Assembly: GCA_963739545.1 (NCBI GenBank) | Contig: CAVUAT010000011.1 | Coordinates: 1-64,000 of the forward strand | DNA from: CAVUAT01 sp963739545 | GTDB lineage: Bacteria > Actinomycetota > Thermoleophilia > Solirubrobacterales > 70-9 | Direction: 5' to 3' | Length of the DNA stretch: 64,000 nt | Shown here: one piece after another, positions 17,142-24,965 of the stretch | Position numbering within the stretch: position 1 is the stretch's first letter | Layout of the letters: each line of letters begins with the position of its first letter | Made by a program: the position numbers and the translations under genes | Notes under the pieces: model-generated | Databases searched by the model: none | Seen by the model: only the letters and a program-made list of their open reading frames with translations | What the model was told of the DNA's origin: nothing

Positions 17142-18350
17142 TCAGGGACCCGGCGGCTCCTCGCCCGGGCGCAGCCATGGCGTCAGGGTCGGGCCGTCGC
17201 GGAGGGTCGCGGCGCGGCGGATCGCGTCGGGGCCGAAGCGGTCGCGGACCTCGTCCAGGGCCTCGTCGAGGGCGGCGTGCTCGCGGCCGTCGAGCGGGAG
17301 CTCGAGCTGGACGCCGGCGCCGTCAGCGAGGTTGGTGATCGCGACGCCGATCAGGGTGATTCCCCGGCGATCGATCTCCGGCATCGCCTCGGCAAGCAGA
17401 GCGCGGGCCGGTCGCAGGAGGGTTTCGCTCGTCGCGCTGGGGTAGGGGAGGGTGCGCGATCTGGTCGCCCGCTTGAAGTCGCCGAAGCGCAGCCGCAGGA
17501 CGACCGTGCGCCCGGCGCGGCGGGCCGAGCGCATGCGGCGGGTCACGCGATCGAGCAGGGCGATTAGCTTCGCGTCGAGCTGATCCGCCGTCCTCGGTGA
17601 GCGGGAGAACGCCGACTGGGAGCCGAACGAGCGACGCCGCCCGCCCGAGCGCACGCGCCGGGGGTCGCGGTTGTGCGCGATGGCGTGGAGGTGGCGGCCG
17701 GAGTGGGGTCCCAGAAAGGCCATGAGCTCCTCGATGCTTCGGCGCGCCAGCTCCCCGACCGTGAGGATCCCGCGAGCGTGGAGCTTCTCGGCGGTCGAGG
17801 GACCGACGCCCCACAGCGACTCGACTCGCAGGGGGTGGAGGAACGCGGTCTCCTCGCCGGGCTCGACGACGAGCAGGCCGTCGGGCTTCGCTGCCCGGCT
17901 CGCCATCTTCGCCAGGACCTTGGTGCGGGCGACGCCGACCGTGACGGCCAGGCCGACCTGCTCGCGGGCGTCGTCCCGTAGCTGCGAGGCGATCTGCGAG
18001 GGGGAGCCCGAGATTTGCTCGAGGCCGCGGACGTCGAGAAACGCCTCTTCCATCGACAGTCCCTCGACCTGCGGCGCGGTCTGCTCGAAGACCTCAAACA
18101 AGCCCTTGCTCGCCTCGACGTAGGAGGAAAAGCGTGGGTCGACGACCTCGAGCTCGGGGCACAGCCGCTTGGCCCTGCGCCCGCTCATCCCACCGTGGAT
18201 GCCGAACGCACGCGCCTCGTAACTGGCTGCCATCACGACCCCGGATCCCACGACGGTCGGGCGTCCGCGAAGGCGCGGGTCGTCGCGCTGCTCGACCGAG
18301 GCGAAGAAGGCGTCGGCGTCGGCGTGGATGATCGTGGCCTCTCCCGGCAT
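17142..18350 (-). CDS. dinB: DNA polymerase IV (Y-family translesion polymerase)
   Basis: A 402-residue Y-family polymerase copies damaged templates with low fidelity. The palm motifs are IIHADADAFFASVEQ near residue 7 and LSMEEAFLDVRG near residue 99. The usual SIDEA pair reads MEEA, still acidic. Helix-hairpin-helix WGVGPSTAEKLHARGI lies near residue 180, and a little-finger domain ends with the clamp-binding VQLELPL. The ATG at 18350 was chosen over the upstream GTG 18383 because the protein alignment starts there and because a perfect LexA box ends immediately before it. That placement leaves no Shine-Dalgarno, so the message may be leaderless. SOS induction is expected. Confidence 0.93.
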   Translation of the reverse strand: MPGEATIIHADADAFFASVEQRDDPRLRGRPTVVGSGVVMAASYEARAFGIHGGMSGRRAKRLCPELEVVDPRFSSYVEASKGLFEVFEQTAPQVEGLSMEEAFLDVRGLEQISGSPSQIASQLRDDAREQVGLAVTVGVARTKVLAKMASRAAKPDGLLVVEPGEETAFLHPLRVESLWGVGPSTAEKLHARGILTVGELARRSIEELMAFLGPHSGRHLHAIAHNRDPRRVRSGGRRRSFGSQSAFSRSPRTADQLDAKLIALLDRVTRRMRSARRAGRTVVLRLRFGDFKRATRSRTLPYPSATSETLLRPARALLAEAMPEIDRRGITLIGVAITNLADGAGVQLELPLDGREHAALDEALDEVRDRFGPDAIRRAATLRDGPTLTPWLRPGEEPPGP

Positions 18351-18364
18351 CGAACATATGTTCG
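18351..18364 (-). promoter_or_regulatory. LexA (SOS) box of dinB
   Basis: CGAACATATGTTCG is a perfect palindrome matching the Gram-positive/actinobacterial LexA consensus CGAAC-N4-GTTCG. It abuts the dinB ATG at 18350. The divergent gene starts 52 bases away at 18416 and could share control. Confidence 0.85.
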
Positions 18365-18415
18365 CAGCACAGTCAAGTAACACGGAACCCGTCCCAACAG
18401 CTAGGGTGCGGCGCG

Positions 18416-18859
18416 ATGTCCGCTCAAGAACTCAACGAGATGGGCCCCGTCGACTACCTCGTAGTGGAGTGGTCCGGCAAGCAGCCGACCGGCGACGCTG
18501 CGCCGCTGCTGATCGATCTCGTCGACCGCGGCCTGATCCGCGTCCTGGATCTCGCGTTCATCGCCAAGGGCGAGGACGGCTCGGTTGCGGCTCTCGAGAT
18601 CTCCGATCTTGCTGAGAGTGACAGTCAGTTCGCGGTCTTCGAGGGCGCGTCGTCCGACCTGATCTCCGAGGACGACATCGACGACGCGGGGACAGCGCTC
18701 GAACCCGGCACGTCTGCGGCCGTGCTCGTCTACGAGAACCGCTGGGCCGCGCCGTTCGCGGCCGCGTTGCGCGACTCGGGCGCCGAGCTGGTCGCGAGCG
18801 GCCGGATACCGATCCAGAACATCGTCGCGGCACTCGACGCCGTCGATGCCCAGTCCTGA
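18416..18859 (+). CDS. DUF6325-family protein
   Basis: A 147-residue acidic protein has the pattern MGPVDYLVVEW near the start, LIDLVDRGLIRVLDLAFIAK in the middle and GTSAAVLVYENRWAAPFAAA near the end. This is typical of DUF6325/DUF1269-like actinobacterial stress-associated proteins with a repeated ferredoxin-like fold. No transmembrane segment is present. It starts opposite dinB with the LexA box between them, and is followed after 15 bases by a SHOCT protein, a pairing seen in other actinobacteria. Function unknown. Confidence 0.75.
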   Translation: MSAQELNEMGPVDYLVVEWSGKQPTGDAAPLLIDLVDRGLIRVLDLAFIAKGEDGSVAALEISDLAESDSQFAVFEGASSDLISEDDIDDAGTALEPGTSAAVLVYENRWAAPFAAALRDSGAELVASGRIPIQNIVAALDAVDAQS

Positions 18860-18874
18860 GCAGAGGAGGAGCGA

Positions 18875-19141
18875 ATGCCGAGAGGAATGTTGCTTCGAGG
18901 AGCGGCGCGCACGGCGGTGGTGGCCGGAACGGCGACGGCCGTCCGCGGCCGCGTCCAGCGCCGCCAAAGTCAGCGCTGGGCGGAAGAGGCACCGCCGGAA
19001 CAGCAGCAGCCGGTCCAGGCGGCTCCTGCTCCGGCACAGGCCGACCCGATCGCGCAGCTGAAGGAACTCGGCGAGCTCCATGCGAGCGGCGTGCTCACGG
19101 ACGAGGAATTCGCGGCCCAGAAGGCGAAACTGCTCGGTTAG
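18875..19141 (+). CDS. SHOCT-domain protein
   Basis: An 88-residue protein has an Arg/Ala-rich N-terminus (RGAARTAVVAGTATAVRGRV), a Gln/Pro/Ala linker and a C-terminal SHOCT motif (DPIAQLKELGELHASGVLTD and EEFAAQKAKLLG). SHOCT is a short helical oligomerisation module. It is coupled to the DUF6325 gene 15 bases upstream and is probably part of the same transcript. The Shine-Dalgarno GGAGG lies 8-10 bases before the ATG. Confidence 0.85.
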   Translation: MPRGMLLRGAARTAVVAGTATAVRGRVQRRQSQRWAEEAPPEQQQPVQAAPAPAQADPIAQLKELGELHASGVLTDEEFAAQKAKLLG

Positions 19142-19159
19142 CCGCGCCGCGGTCCGGCG

Positions 19160-19591
19160 TCAGTCACCGGGCCGGCGCCAGATCCGGTCGAACTCCTGTG
19201 GGTCGAGAGGAAGAAGCCAGCAGGCCGCGATTCGCTCGTCGCGGATGCGGTAGAGCCCGACCGTCCGCCAGTGATGCTCGGTGCCGGCGATCGAGGCCGT
19301 CCCGTCGGTCAGAACGGCGAAGTGATCGCCCTCGCCGGACAGGAACTCGAGCGGGTGCATCCGCATCGTCGATGAGGCCAGCTCCCGCCTCCGAGTGAAG
19401 TACTCGATGACGGCATCGATCCCCTCGTAGTCACCGGCTATCGCGTTTTCGCCGGGAACGTGCCAGCTCACGTCCGGGGCGAGTATCTCGTGCAGCGGCG
19501 CCGCGGGGCCCCCGGCGTAGAACCTGCCCTGCGCAGTGTGCAGGGCGCCGAGCAGCTCCAGCGCGGTTTCATTCGCGGCGGTCGCGGTCAT
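19160..19591 (-). CDS. SnoaL-like polyketide-cyclase-fold protein
   Basis: A 143-residue NTF2-fold protein starts at ATG 19591. It has LHTAQGRFYAGGPAAPLHEI, DVSWHVPGENAIAGDYEGID and VIEYFTRRREL, the usual SnoaL-like sequence with a Trp-His core, and ends LLPLDPQEFDRIWRRPGD. It is divergent from another SnoaL-like gene at 19638; between them lies a perfect palindrome, so both may be regulated together. An upstream in-frame extension to 19645 would cover the palindrome and is unlikely. Confidence 0.8.
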   Translation of the reverse strand: MTATAANETALELLGALHTAQGRFYAGGPAAPLHEILAPDVSWHVPGENAIAGDYEGIDAVIEYFTRRRELASSTMRMHPLEFLSGEGDHFAVLTDGTASIAGTEHHWRTVGLYRIRDERIAACWLLPLDPQEFDRIWRRPGD

Positions 19592-19592
19592 A

Positions 19593-19608
19593 TAGAGTGA
19601 ACACTCTA
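19593..19608. promoter_or_regulatory. Palindromic operator between divergent SnoaL genes
   Basis: TAGAGTG-AA-CACTCTA has two perfect 7-bp arms with a 2-bp centre. It begins 1 base from the start codon of the leftward gene and 30 bases from that of the rightward gene. The size and form are typical of TetR or MarR operators, and a TetR gene lies 0.5 kb away at 20082-20654. The regulator assignment is inference. Confidence 0.6.
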
Positions 19609-19637
19609 ATACAATCCCCGCGAGAGAGAGGAGCACG

Positions 19638-20069
19638 ATGACCAACGCAGAGGTCGCACTTGCCGTGATCCATGCCGTCGAGGAGCGCGATTCGGAGACG
19701 CTCTTGGCCCTTCACCACGATGACGTCGAGCTGCACGACGCCGCCTCGCTTCCGTATGGCGGGACGCTGGTCGGCAAGGCGGCGATCGCGGAGCAGATCC
19801 AGCGGGCGCCGTCGGAGACCTGGCTCGGGACGTGGGGCCCGCTGCAGCCGACCGAAACCGAGCGTCGCATGGACGCCCGCGTCGTCGCTGAGCATGGCGA
19901 CGAGGTGGTGGTCCTCTACAGGCAGCGCGCGATCGGCTCAGACGGCGAGCGCTTCGACTCCCCGGTCATCGGGCTCTACGAGGTTCGCGACGAGAAGCTC
20001 TTTCGCGCGCAGATGTTCCACTACGACACCGCGGCCATCGCCGAGTTCGTGGGGCGCGCAGCGGTGTGA
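19638..20069 (+). CDS. SnoaL-like/NTF2-fold protein
   Basis: A 143-residue protein starts at an ATG behind a GAGAGAGGAG site. It shows the SnoaL-like pattern: VIHAVEERDSETLLALHHDD, VELHDAASLPYGGTLVGKAA, GDEVVVLYRQRAIGSDGERF and a last strand LYEVRDEKLFRAQMFHYD. The PYGG-to-GK loop is common in this family. It is divergent from the gene at 19160-19591 and followed convergently by the TetR gene. A ligand-binding or protective role is possible; no substrate can be assigned. Confidence 0.8.
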   Translation: MTNAEVALAVIHAVEERDSETLLALHHDDVELHDAASLPYGGTLVGKAAIAEQIQRAPSETWLGTWGPLQPTETERRMDARVVAEHGDEVVVLYRQRAIGSDGERFDSPVIGLYEVRDEKLFRAQMFHYDTAAIAEFVGRAAV

Positions 20070-20081
20070 GGCGAGGGAAGG

Positions 20082-20654
20082 CTAGGCGTCGAGCGCCGCC
20101 AGCACCGCCGGCTCGAGATCGTCGCGAAGGAGCGCCGGAAGCTCGTTTCCCGCGATCAGATGGCGGCGGGCTGCGCCGTAGGGCAGGTCGAACACGGCCA
20201 GCAGGGTGCGGTCGAGCGCCCTGCGGCCGGCGCTGCCGTAGAGGCGGCGCGCGAGCGACACGACGCCCCGTTCGACGGGTCGGTTGAGCTCGGCGAGCTC
20301 CTCCACGATCTCAGGGCTCGGGGCGGCGCGAATCAGGTCCTCGCGGCGAAACGAGACGAGAAGCCGGGCGTCGGCGGGCTCGCGTTCGCAGAACCCGATG
20401 ATCGAAAGCGCGGCCGCCAATGCCGCCTCGCGGGGATCGTCGTGCTCGAGGGCGGTGAGGAAGAATGCCTGTGAGCGCTGCACGGCGCGGATCCAAAGCT
20501 GGGCGAGCAGCTGGTCGCGGGAGCCGAAGCGGTGGTAGATCGAGCCGGTGGGCGCCCCGCTGGCGCCGGCGATCGCCTCGATCGTCGCCGAGGCCGAACC
20601 GGAATCGAGCAGGAGGCCGCGTGCGGCATCGAGCATCGCGGTCGTCGAGTGCAT
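20082..20654 (-). CDS. TetR/AcrR-family transcriptional regulator
   Basis: A 190-residue regulator (205 from ATG 20699). The N-terminal helix-turn-helix is AMLDAARGLLLDSGSASATI then SGAPTGSIYHRFGSRDQLLA, a clear TetR domain. The C-terminal ligand-binding half includes FCEREPADARLLVSFRREDL. ATG 20654 places the HTH at the usual distance from the start. It is divergent from the acyl-CoA dehydrogenase at 20747, which it probably controls. The palindrome at 19593 is another candidate target. Confidence 0.9.
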   Translation of the reverse strand: MHSTTAMLDAARGLLLDSGSASATIEAIAGASGAPTGSIYHRFGSRDQLLAQLWIRAVQRSQAFFLTALEHDDPREAALAAALSIIGFCEREPADARLLVSFRREDLIRAAPSPEIVEELAELNRPVERGVVSLARRLYGSAGRRALDRTLLAVFDLPYGAARRHLIAGNELPALLRDDLEPAVLAALDA

Positions 20655-20746
20655 CTGCGGTCGTGCCACGCAGGCAAAGTACTGGAACCGTCGCTCCATT
20701 ATTGAGCGTGACGGTGCGCTGTCGCTGGGCTTGAGACACTCCCCTG

Positions 20747-21952
20747 ATGGCGACCATCCCGCAGACGGCCCCGATCGCCTTCGACGCGGTGCCGAGCCAG
20801 GAGGAGATCCTGCTGCGTGAGTCGGTCGCCGGCATCTGCTCGCAGTTCGGGCCCGAGTACACCCACCGCAAGGTTGAGGCGGGCGAGCCGCCCTCGGAGC
20901 TGTGGGAAGCCCTCGCGAGCGCGGGCTACCTCGGCGTCAACATCCCCGAGGACTACGGAGGGGGCGGGCTCGGTATGCGCGCGCTGTCGTGGGTCGGGGA
21001 GGAGATCTCGGCGGCGGGCTGCGCGCTGCTGCTGATCGTCGTCTCGCCGGCGATCGTCGGAAGCATCCTCGCCAAGCACGGCACTCCGGAGCAGAAGGAC
21101 CGCTGGCTCAGCGGGATCGGCGCCGGGACGACCAAGGTCGCGTTCGCGATCACTGAGCCCGACGCCGGCACCAACTCCCACAACCTCGCCACGACCGTCG
21201 AGCGCGATGGCGGCCGCTACGTGCTGAACGGGCAGAAGACCTACATCTCGGGCGTCGAGGATGCCGACGCCGTTTTCGTCGTCGCGCGCTTTCGCAACGA
21301 GGACGGCAGCCTCGGCCTGCCCTCGCCGGTCATCGTCGACGTCGACGCCCCAGGCTTCACCCGCACCCAGATCCCGATGCCCTACATCGGTCCCGACCAC
21401 CAGTGGCAGCTCTTCTTCGACGACGTTGAGGTCACCGAGGACCGCCTTATCGGCGGCGAGAACGGCGGGCTCGGCGCGATCTTCGACGGCCTCAACCCCG
21501 AGCGGATCATGGGGGCGGCGATGGCCAACGGCGGCGCTCGGTTCGCGCTCGACAAGGCCTGCGACTACGCCCGTGAGCGCAACGTCTGGGGCAAGCCGAT
21601 CGGCACCCATCAGGGGCTCTCGCACCCGTTGGCCGAGGCGAAGGTGGAACTCGAGCTCGCCCGCCTGATGACCGAAAAGGCCGCGGTGCTCTACGACGCC
21701 GCGGCGAAGGGGGCGGGCGAGGCCTCGAACATAGCCAAGTACGCGGCGGCCGAGGCCGCGATCCACTGCGTCGACCAGGCGATCCAGACGCACGGCGGTA
21801 ACGGCTTCGCTCTCGAGTACGGCCTCGCGCAGATGTGGTGGGGCGTGCGCATCGCGCGGACGGCTCCGGTCTCGCGCGAGATGATCCTCAACTACATCGC
21901 CGAGCACTCGCTCGGCCTGCCCAAGAGCTACGGCCCCGGCCTCACCGGGTAG
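20747..21952 (+). CDS. Acyl-CoA dehydrogenase
   Basis: A 401-residue flavoenzyme introduces a trans-2 double bond in acyl-CoA thioesters. Visible motifs are PEDYGGGGLGMRA in the N-terminal helical domain, FAITEPDAGTNS (FAD-binding loop), GQKTYISGVEDAD, and IQTHGGNGFALEYGLAQMWW near the C-terminus. The YEGTS segment that carries the catalytic Glu in short-chain enzymes is replaced by TAPVSREMILNYIAEH, a variant of other actinobacterial FadE-like proteins, so the base may sit elsewhere. The start lies 92 bases from the divergent TetR gene, suggesting regulation by it. Chain-length preference is unknown. Confidence 0.9.
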   Translation: MATIPQTAPIAFDAVPSQEEILLRESVAGICSQFGPEYTHRKVEAGEPPSELWEALASAGYLGVNIPEDYGGGGLGMRALSWVGEEISAAGCALLLIVVSPAIVGSILAKHGTPEQKDRWLSGIGAGTTKVAFAITEPDAGTNSHNLATTVERDGGRYVLNGQKTYISGVEDADAVFVVARFRNEDGSLGLPSPVIVDVDAPGFTRTQIPMPYIGPDHQWQLFFDDVEVTEDRLIGGENGGLGAIFDGLNPERIMGAAMANGGARFALDKACDYARERNVWGKPIGTHQGLSHPLAEAKVELELARLMTEKAAVLYDAAAKGAGEASNIAKYAAAEAAIHCVDQAIQTHGGNGFALEYGLAQMWWGVRIARTAPVSREMILNYIAEHSLGLPKSYGPGLTG

Positions 21953-21957
21953 CGCCG

Positions 21958-23109
21958 TCAGCCAGGCAGCGGGGCCCCCGCCAGCGCCAGCCCCGCGCCG
22001 ATCGCCCCGGCCACGAGCAGGGTCAGCACCACCCCGCGGCCCAGCAGCAGAAGCGCCACCGCGGAAGCTCCGAGCAGTACGAATTGCCACGTTTCGGTGA
22101 GGGCCTCGGCAAGCGGGATCGCCGTGCCAAGGATCGCCCCGATCGCCGCCGGGCCCGCGCCCCCGAGGAACGCCTGGGCGGTCTCGTTTCGGCGCAGGGC
22201 CTCGAAGTGACGCGCCCCGACGAGAATGAACAGGAACGAGGGCGCGAAGGCGATCACCGACGCGAACATCGCCCCCCCGAGCCCGGCGGCGCTGTAGCCG
22301 ACCACCGCGACGGTATGGGTGACCGGCCCGGGGGTGATCTGGCCGAGGGCGACGGCGTTCAGGAACTCGCCGCCCGTCATCCAGTTGTAGGTCTCGACCG
22401 CGTTCTCCTGCATGAGGGGGACGATCACGAACCCGCCGCCATAGGAGAGCGCGCCGACCTGAAGCGAGACCCAGGCGAGCGCGCCGAGTCCGCCCGTGCC
22501 CGCGGCGACCAGCGCCAGCGCCGGCAGGGCGTGCACGCCTAGTGCGGGAGGGGACACACGGCGAAACACGACCTCGATGAACCCCGCGGCGAGCAGGACC
22601 AGCACGAGCATCGGCCCGAGCGTCGCTGCCGACACGGCCCCGGCCAGGGCATACAGAACCCAGCGCGCCTGCGACACCGTCCGCTCCCAGCTCGGCGGCA
22701 CCAGCGTGGAGCCGGCCTGGACGGCCACCGCGGCCACCGCAGCACCGCCGCCCGCGCCGGCGCCCCGGACCCAGTCCGGCGGCGAGCCGAGGAAGAGCGC
22801 CGCGAGGGCGAGGATCAAGATCAGCCCGGGGAGGATGAAAGCGAGCCCGCCCACCATCGCCCCGGCGACGCCGCGGAGCGTCCAAGCGCAGAAGATCAGC
22901 AGCTGGGTCGACGCCGGGCCGGGGAGCAGGTTGCAGGCGCTGACGGCGTCCTCGAAGCGGTGCGCCGAGACCCAGTCGTTTCGCTCCACCGCCGTCTCCC
23001 GCATCAGCGCGATGTGCGCCGGCGGCCCCCCGAAGCCGAGGACGCCGATCCGCCCCCACTCGCGGGCGATGGTCCGGAGGCTGATTTGCTCGTCGTCGGG
23101 AAGTGACAT
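21958..23109 (-). CDS. Chromate transporter, ChrA/CHR family (two-domain)
   Basis: A 383-residue membrane protein holds both CHR halves in one chain. The first has GVLGFGGPPAHIALM and CNLLPGPASTQLLIF, the second GALSYGGGFVIVPLM and ALGQITPGPVTHTVAVVGY. The GFGGP/SYGGG and PGP motifs are diagnostic. The family exports chromate or takes up sulfate-like anions. The ATG at 23109 was chosen because upstream in-frame residues lack family similarity. It lies back to back with the acyl-CoA dehydrogenase (5-base gap) and divergent from the DUF3556 gene. Confidence 0.9.
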   Translation of the reverse strand: MSLPDDEQISLRTIAREWGRIGVLGFGGPPAHIALMRETAVERNDWVSAHRFEDAVSACNLLPGPASTQLLIFCAWTLRGVAGAMVGGLAFILPGLILILALAALFLGSPPDWVRGAGAGGGAAVAAVAVQAGSTLVPPSWERTVSQARWVLYALAGAVSAATLGPMLVLVLLAAGFIEVVFRRVSPPALGVHALPALALVAAGTGGLGALAWVSLQVGALSYGGGFVIVPLMQENAVETYNWMTGGEFLNAVALGQITPGPVTHTVAVVGYSAAGLGGAMFASVIAFAPSFLFILVGARHFEALRRNETAQAFLGGAGPAAIGAILGTAIPLAEALTETWQFVLLGASAVALLLLGRGVVLTLLVAGAIGAGLALAGAPLPG

Positions 23110-23183
23110 GGGCCGGGAAGATGTCAGACCGACCCGGTTGGCCATGCGCCCCCTGACTTGACCGATATAGGGTTCGCCGCGGA

Positions 23184-24965
23184 ATGGGCTTCCTCGAACC
23201 CTCCCCGCCTCCGTTCGACATCGAGCAGTGGAAGCGGAAGCCGCACCTGTCGCGGCTGAAGCCACTGGTCCAGGACTGGGGGCTCAACGGCTTCGGCTCG
23301 CCCAGCGCCGTCTACCTGCTCTACGCCTTCAAGCTCGTCGTCTACACCGTCGGCGCCCTGTTCGTCATCTCGCTGACCCCGGGGCTCGGCGGCCTCGGCA
23401 ACATCGGCGACTGGTGGACCGAGCCGATCGTGTTCCAGAAGTTCGCGGCCTGGACGATGCTCTGGGAGATCCTCGGCCTCGGCGCAGGCTCGATGCCGCT
23501 CAGCTTCCGCTTCGCGCCCCCGATCGGCGGCCCGCTCTATTGGCTGCGCCCGGGGACGATGCGGCTCCCTCCGTGGCCGGACCGGGTCCCGTTCACCAAG
23601 GGATCGGAGCGGACGACGATCGACGTACTGCTCTACGCCGGGGTGATCGTCTCGGGCATCTATCTGCTGGCAGCGACCGGCGACGCATCCTCGGGCACCG
23701 GCCCCGGGCGGCTGCCGCCCGAGGGCATCGCCGTGACCCTCGGCCTGCTCGGCCTGCTGGGCCTGCGCGACAAGGTCTCGTTCCTCGGCGCCCGGCCCGA
23801 GATCTACGCGACGATGCTCGCCGTCGGGCTGTTCCCGATCGATCAGTGGATCGTCGCCTGGCAGTTCATCTTCGTCTTCATCTGGTGGGGCGCGGCGTCG
23901 TCGAAGCTGAACAGCCACTTCCCGTTCGTCGTCTCGACGATGATCAGCAACGCGCCGTGGGTGCGCTCGAAGGCGTTCAAGCGCAGGCTCTGGCGCGACT
24001 ATCCCGACGACATGCGCCCGTCTCGGATGGCGGCCGGCATCGCCCACTTCGGCACGGTGCAGGAGTTCCTCTGGCCGCTGCTCCTGCTCACCGTCGACAA
24101 CGACGTCGTCCGGACGATCGCCATCGTCGGCATGGTCCTCTTCCACGTGAACATCACGTCGATGTTCCCGCTCGCCGTTCCCCTGGAGTGGAACATCTTC
24201 ATGATCTTCGGGATCCTGTTCCTCTTCGGGGAGTACGGGGATGTGCCGCTCTCGACCCTCGACGACCCGCTTCTGATCGCGATGATCGCGATCGTCTGCG
24301 TGGGCCTTCCGGTGCTCGGCGGCCTCCGCCCCGACAAGATCTCCTTCCTGCCGTCGATGCGCTACTACGCCGGCAACTGGGCGACTACCCAATGGCTGTT
24401 CCGCAAGGACACCGGCGCGGAGGAGAAGCTCGACGAGCACATCAAGAAGCCGGCGCGGATCATCACGAGGCAGGTGGGCGAGATCTACGATCCTGAGACG
24501 GCCGAGTACCTGCTCAACAGGGGGCTCGGGTTCCGCGCGATGCACTCGCACGGACGCGCCCTCAACGCTCTGCTCCCGCACGCCGTCGACGACGTCGAGG
24601 CCTACGACGTCCGCGAGGGCGAGCTGATCTCGAACATCGTCAACGGCTGGAACTTCGGCGACGGCCACTTCCACGGCCCCCAGCTGCTGGACGCGGTCCA
24701 GGAGCGCTGCGGCTTCGCGGAGGGCGAGGTCAGGGTGATCACGCTCGAGTCGGAGCCGGCGGGCGGCGGACGCCAGCGGTACCGGATCTACGACGCGGTC
24801 GCGGGCCTGATCGAGGAGGGCTCGGTCGCGGTCGCCGACATGGTTGAGCGTCAGCCCTGGCTCGACGAGTCGTGGGACTTTCCGGTCGAGGTCGATTTCA
24901 GCGTGCGACCTGGGCCTGGGCTCGAGGCGAAGCCGACGCCGGGCTTCTACCGCCCGGTCGCGTGA
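23184..24965 (+). CDS. DUF3556-family multi-pass membrane protein
   Basis: A 593-residue protein opens MGFLEPSPPPFDIEQWKRKP, the typical start of DUF3556 transmembrane proteins of mycobacteria and relatives. Eight to ten hydrophobic segments fill residues 55-380 (for example YAFKLVVYTVGALFVISL and WQFIFVFIWWGAA). The C-terminal 200 residues are soluble, with FRAMHSHGRALNALLPHAV and GWNFGDGHFHGPQLLDAVQ, rich in His. Function unknown; the domain organisation suggests a membrane-anchored enzyme in lipid metabolism. The next gene, a phytoene-desaturase-like oxidase, overlaps its stop by 4 bp, so a joint pathway is likely. Confidence 0.85.
   Translation: MGFLEPSPPPFDIEQWKRKPHLSRLKPLVQDWGLNGFGSPSAVYLLYAFKLVVYTVGALFVISLTPGLGGLGNIGDWWTEPIVFQKFAAWTMLWEILGLGAGSMPLSFRFAPPIGGPLYWLRPGTMRLPPWPDRVPFTKGSERTTIDVLLYAGVIVSGIYLLAATGDASSGTGPGRLPPEGIAVTLGLLGLLGLRDKVSFLGARPEIYATMLAVGLFPIDQWIVAWQFIFVFIWWGAASSKLNSHFPFVVSTMISNAPWVRSKAFKRRLWRDYPDDMRPSRMAAGIAHFGTVQEFLWPLLLLTVDNDVVRTIAIVGMVLFHVNITSMFPLAVPLEWNIFMIFGILFLFGEYGDVPLSTLDDPLLIAMIAIVCVGLPVLGGLRPDKISFLPSMRYYAGNWATTQWLFRKDTGAEEKLDEHIKKPARIITRQVGEIYDPETAEYLLNRGLGFRAMHSHGRALNALLPHAVDDVEAYDVREGELISNIVNGWNFGDGHFHGPQLLDAVQERCGFAEGEVRVITLESEPAGGGRQRYRIYDAVAGLIEEGSVAVADMVERQPWLDESWDFPVEVDFSVRPGPGLEAKPTPGFYRPVA

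Noticed and set aside
20699..23287. Very long open frame (862 codons) on the minus strand
   Set aside because: Most of it is the shadow of the acyl-CoA dehydrogenase and chromate-transporter genes in another frame; the translation is low-complexity with no domains.
23124..24674. 516-codon minus-strand frame opposite DUF3556
   Set aside because: Antisense shadow rich in Asp, Arg, His and Glu; the plus strand clearly encodes a membrane protein.
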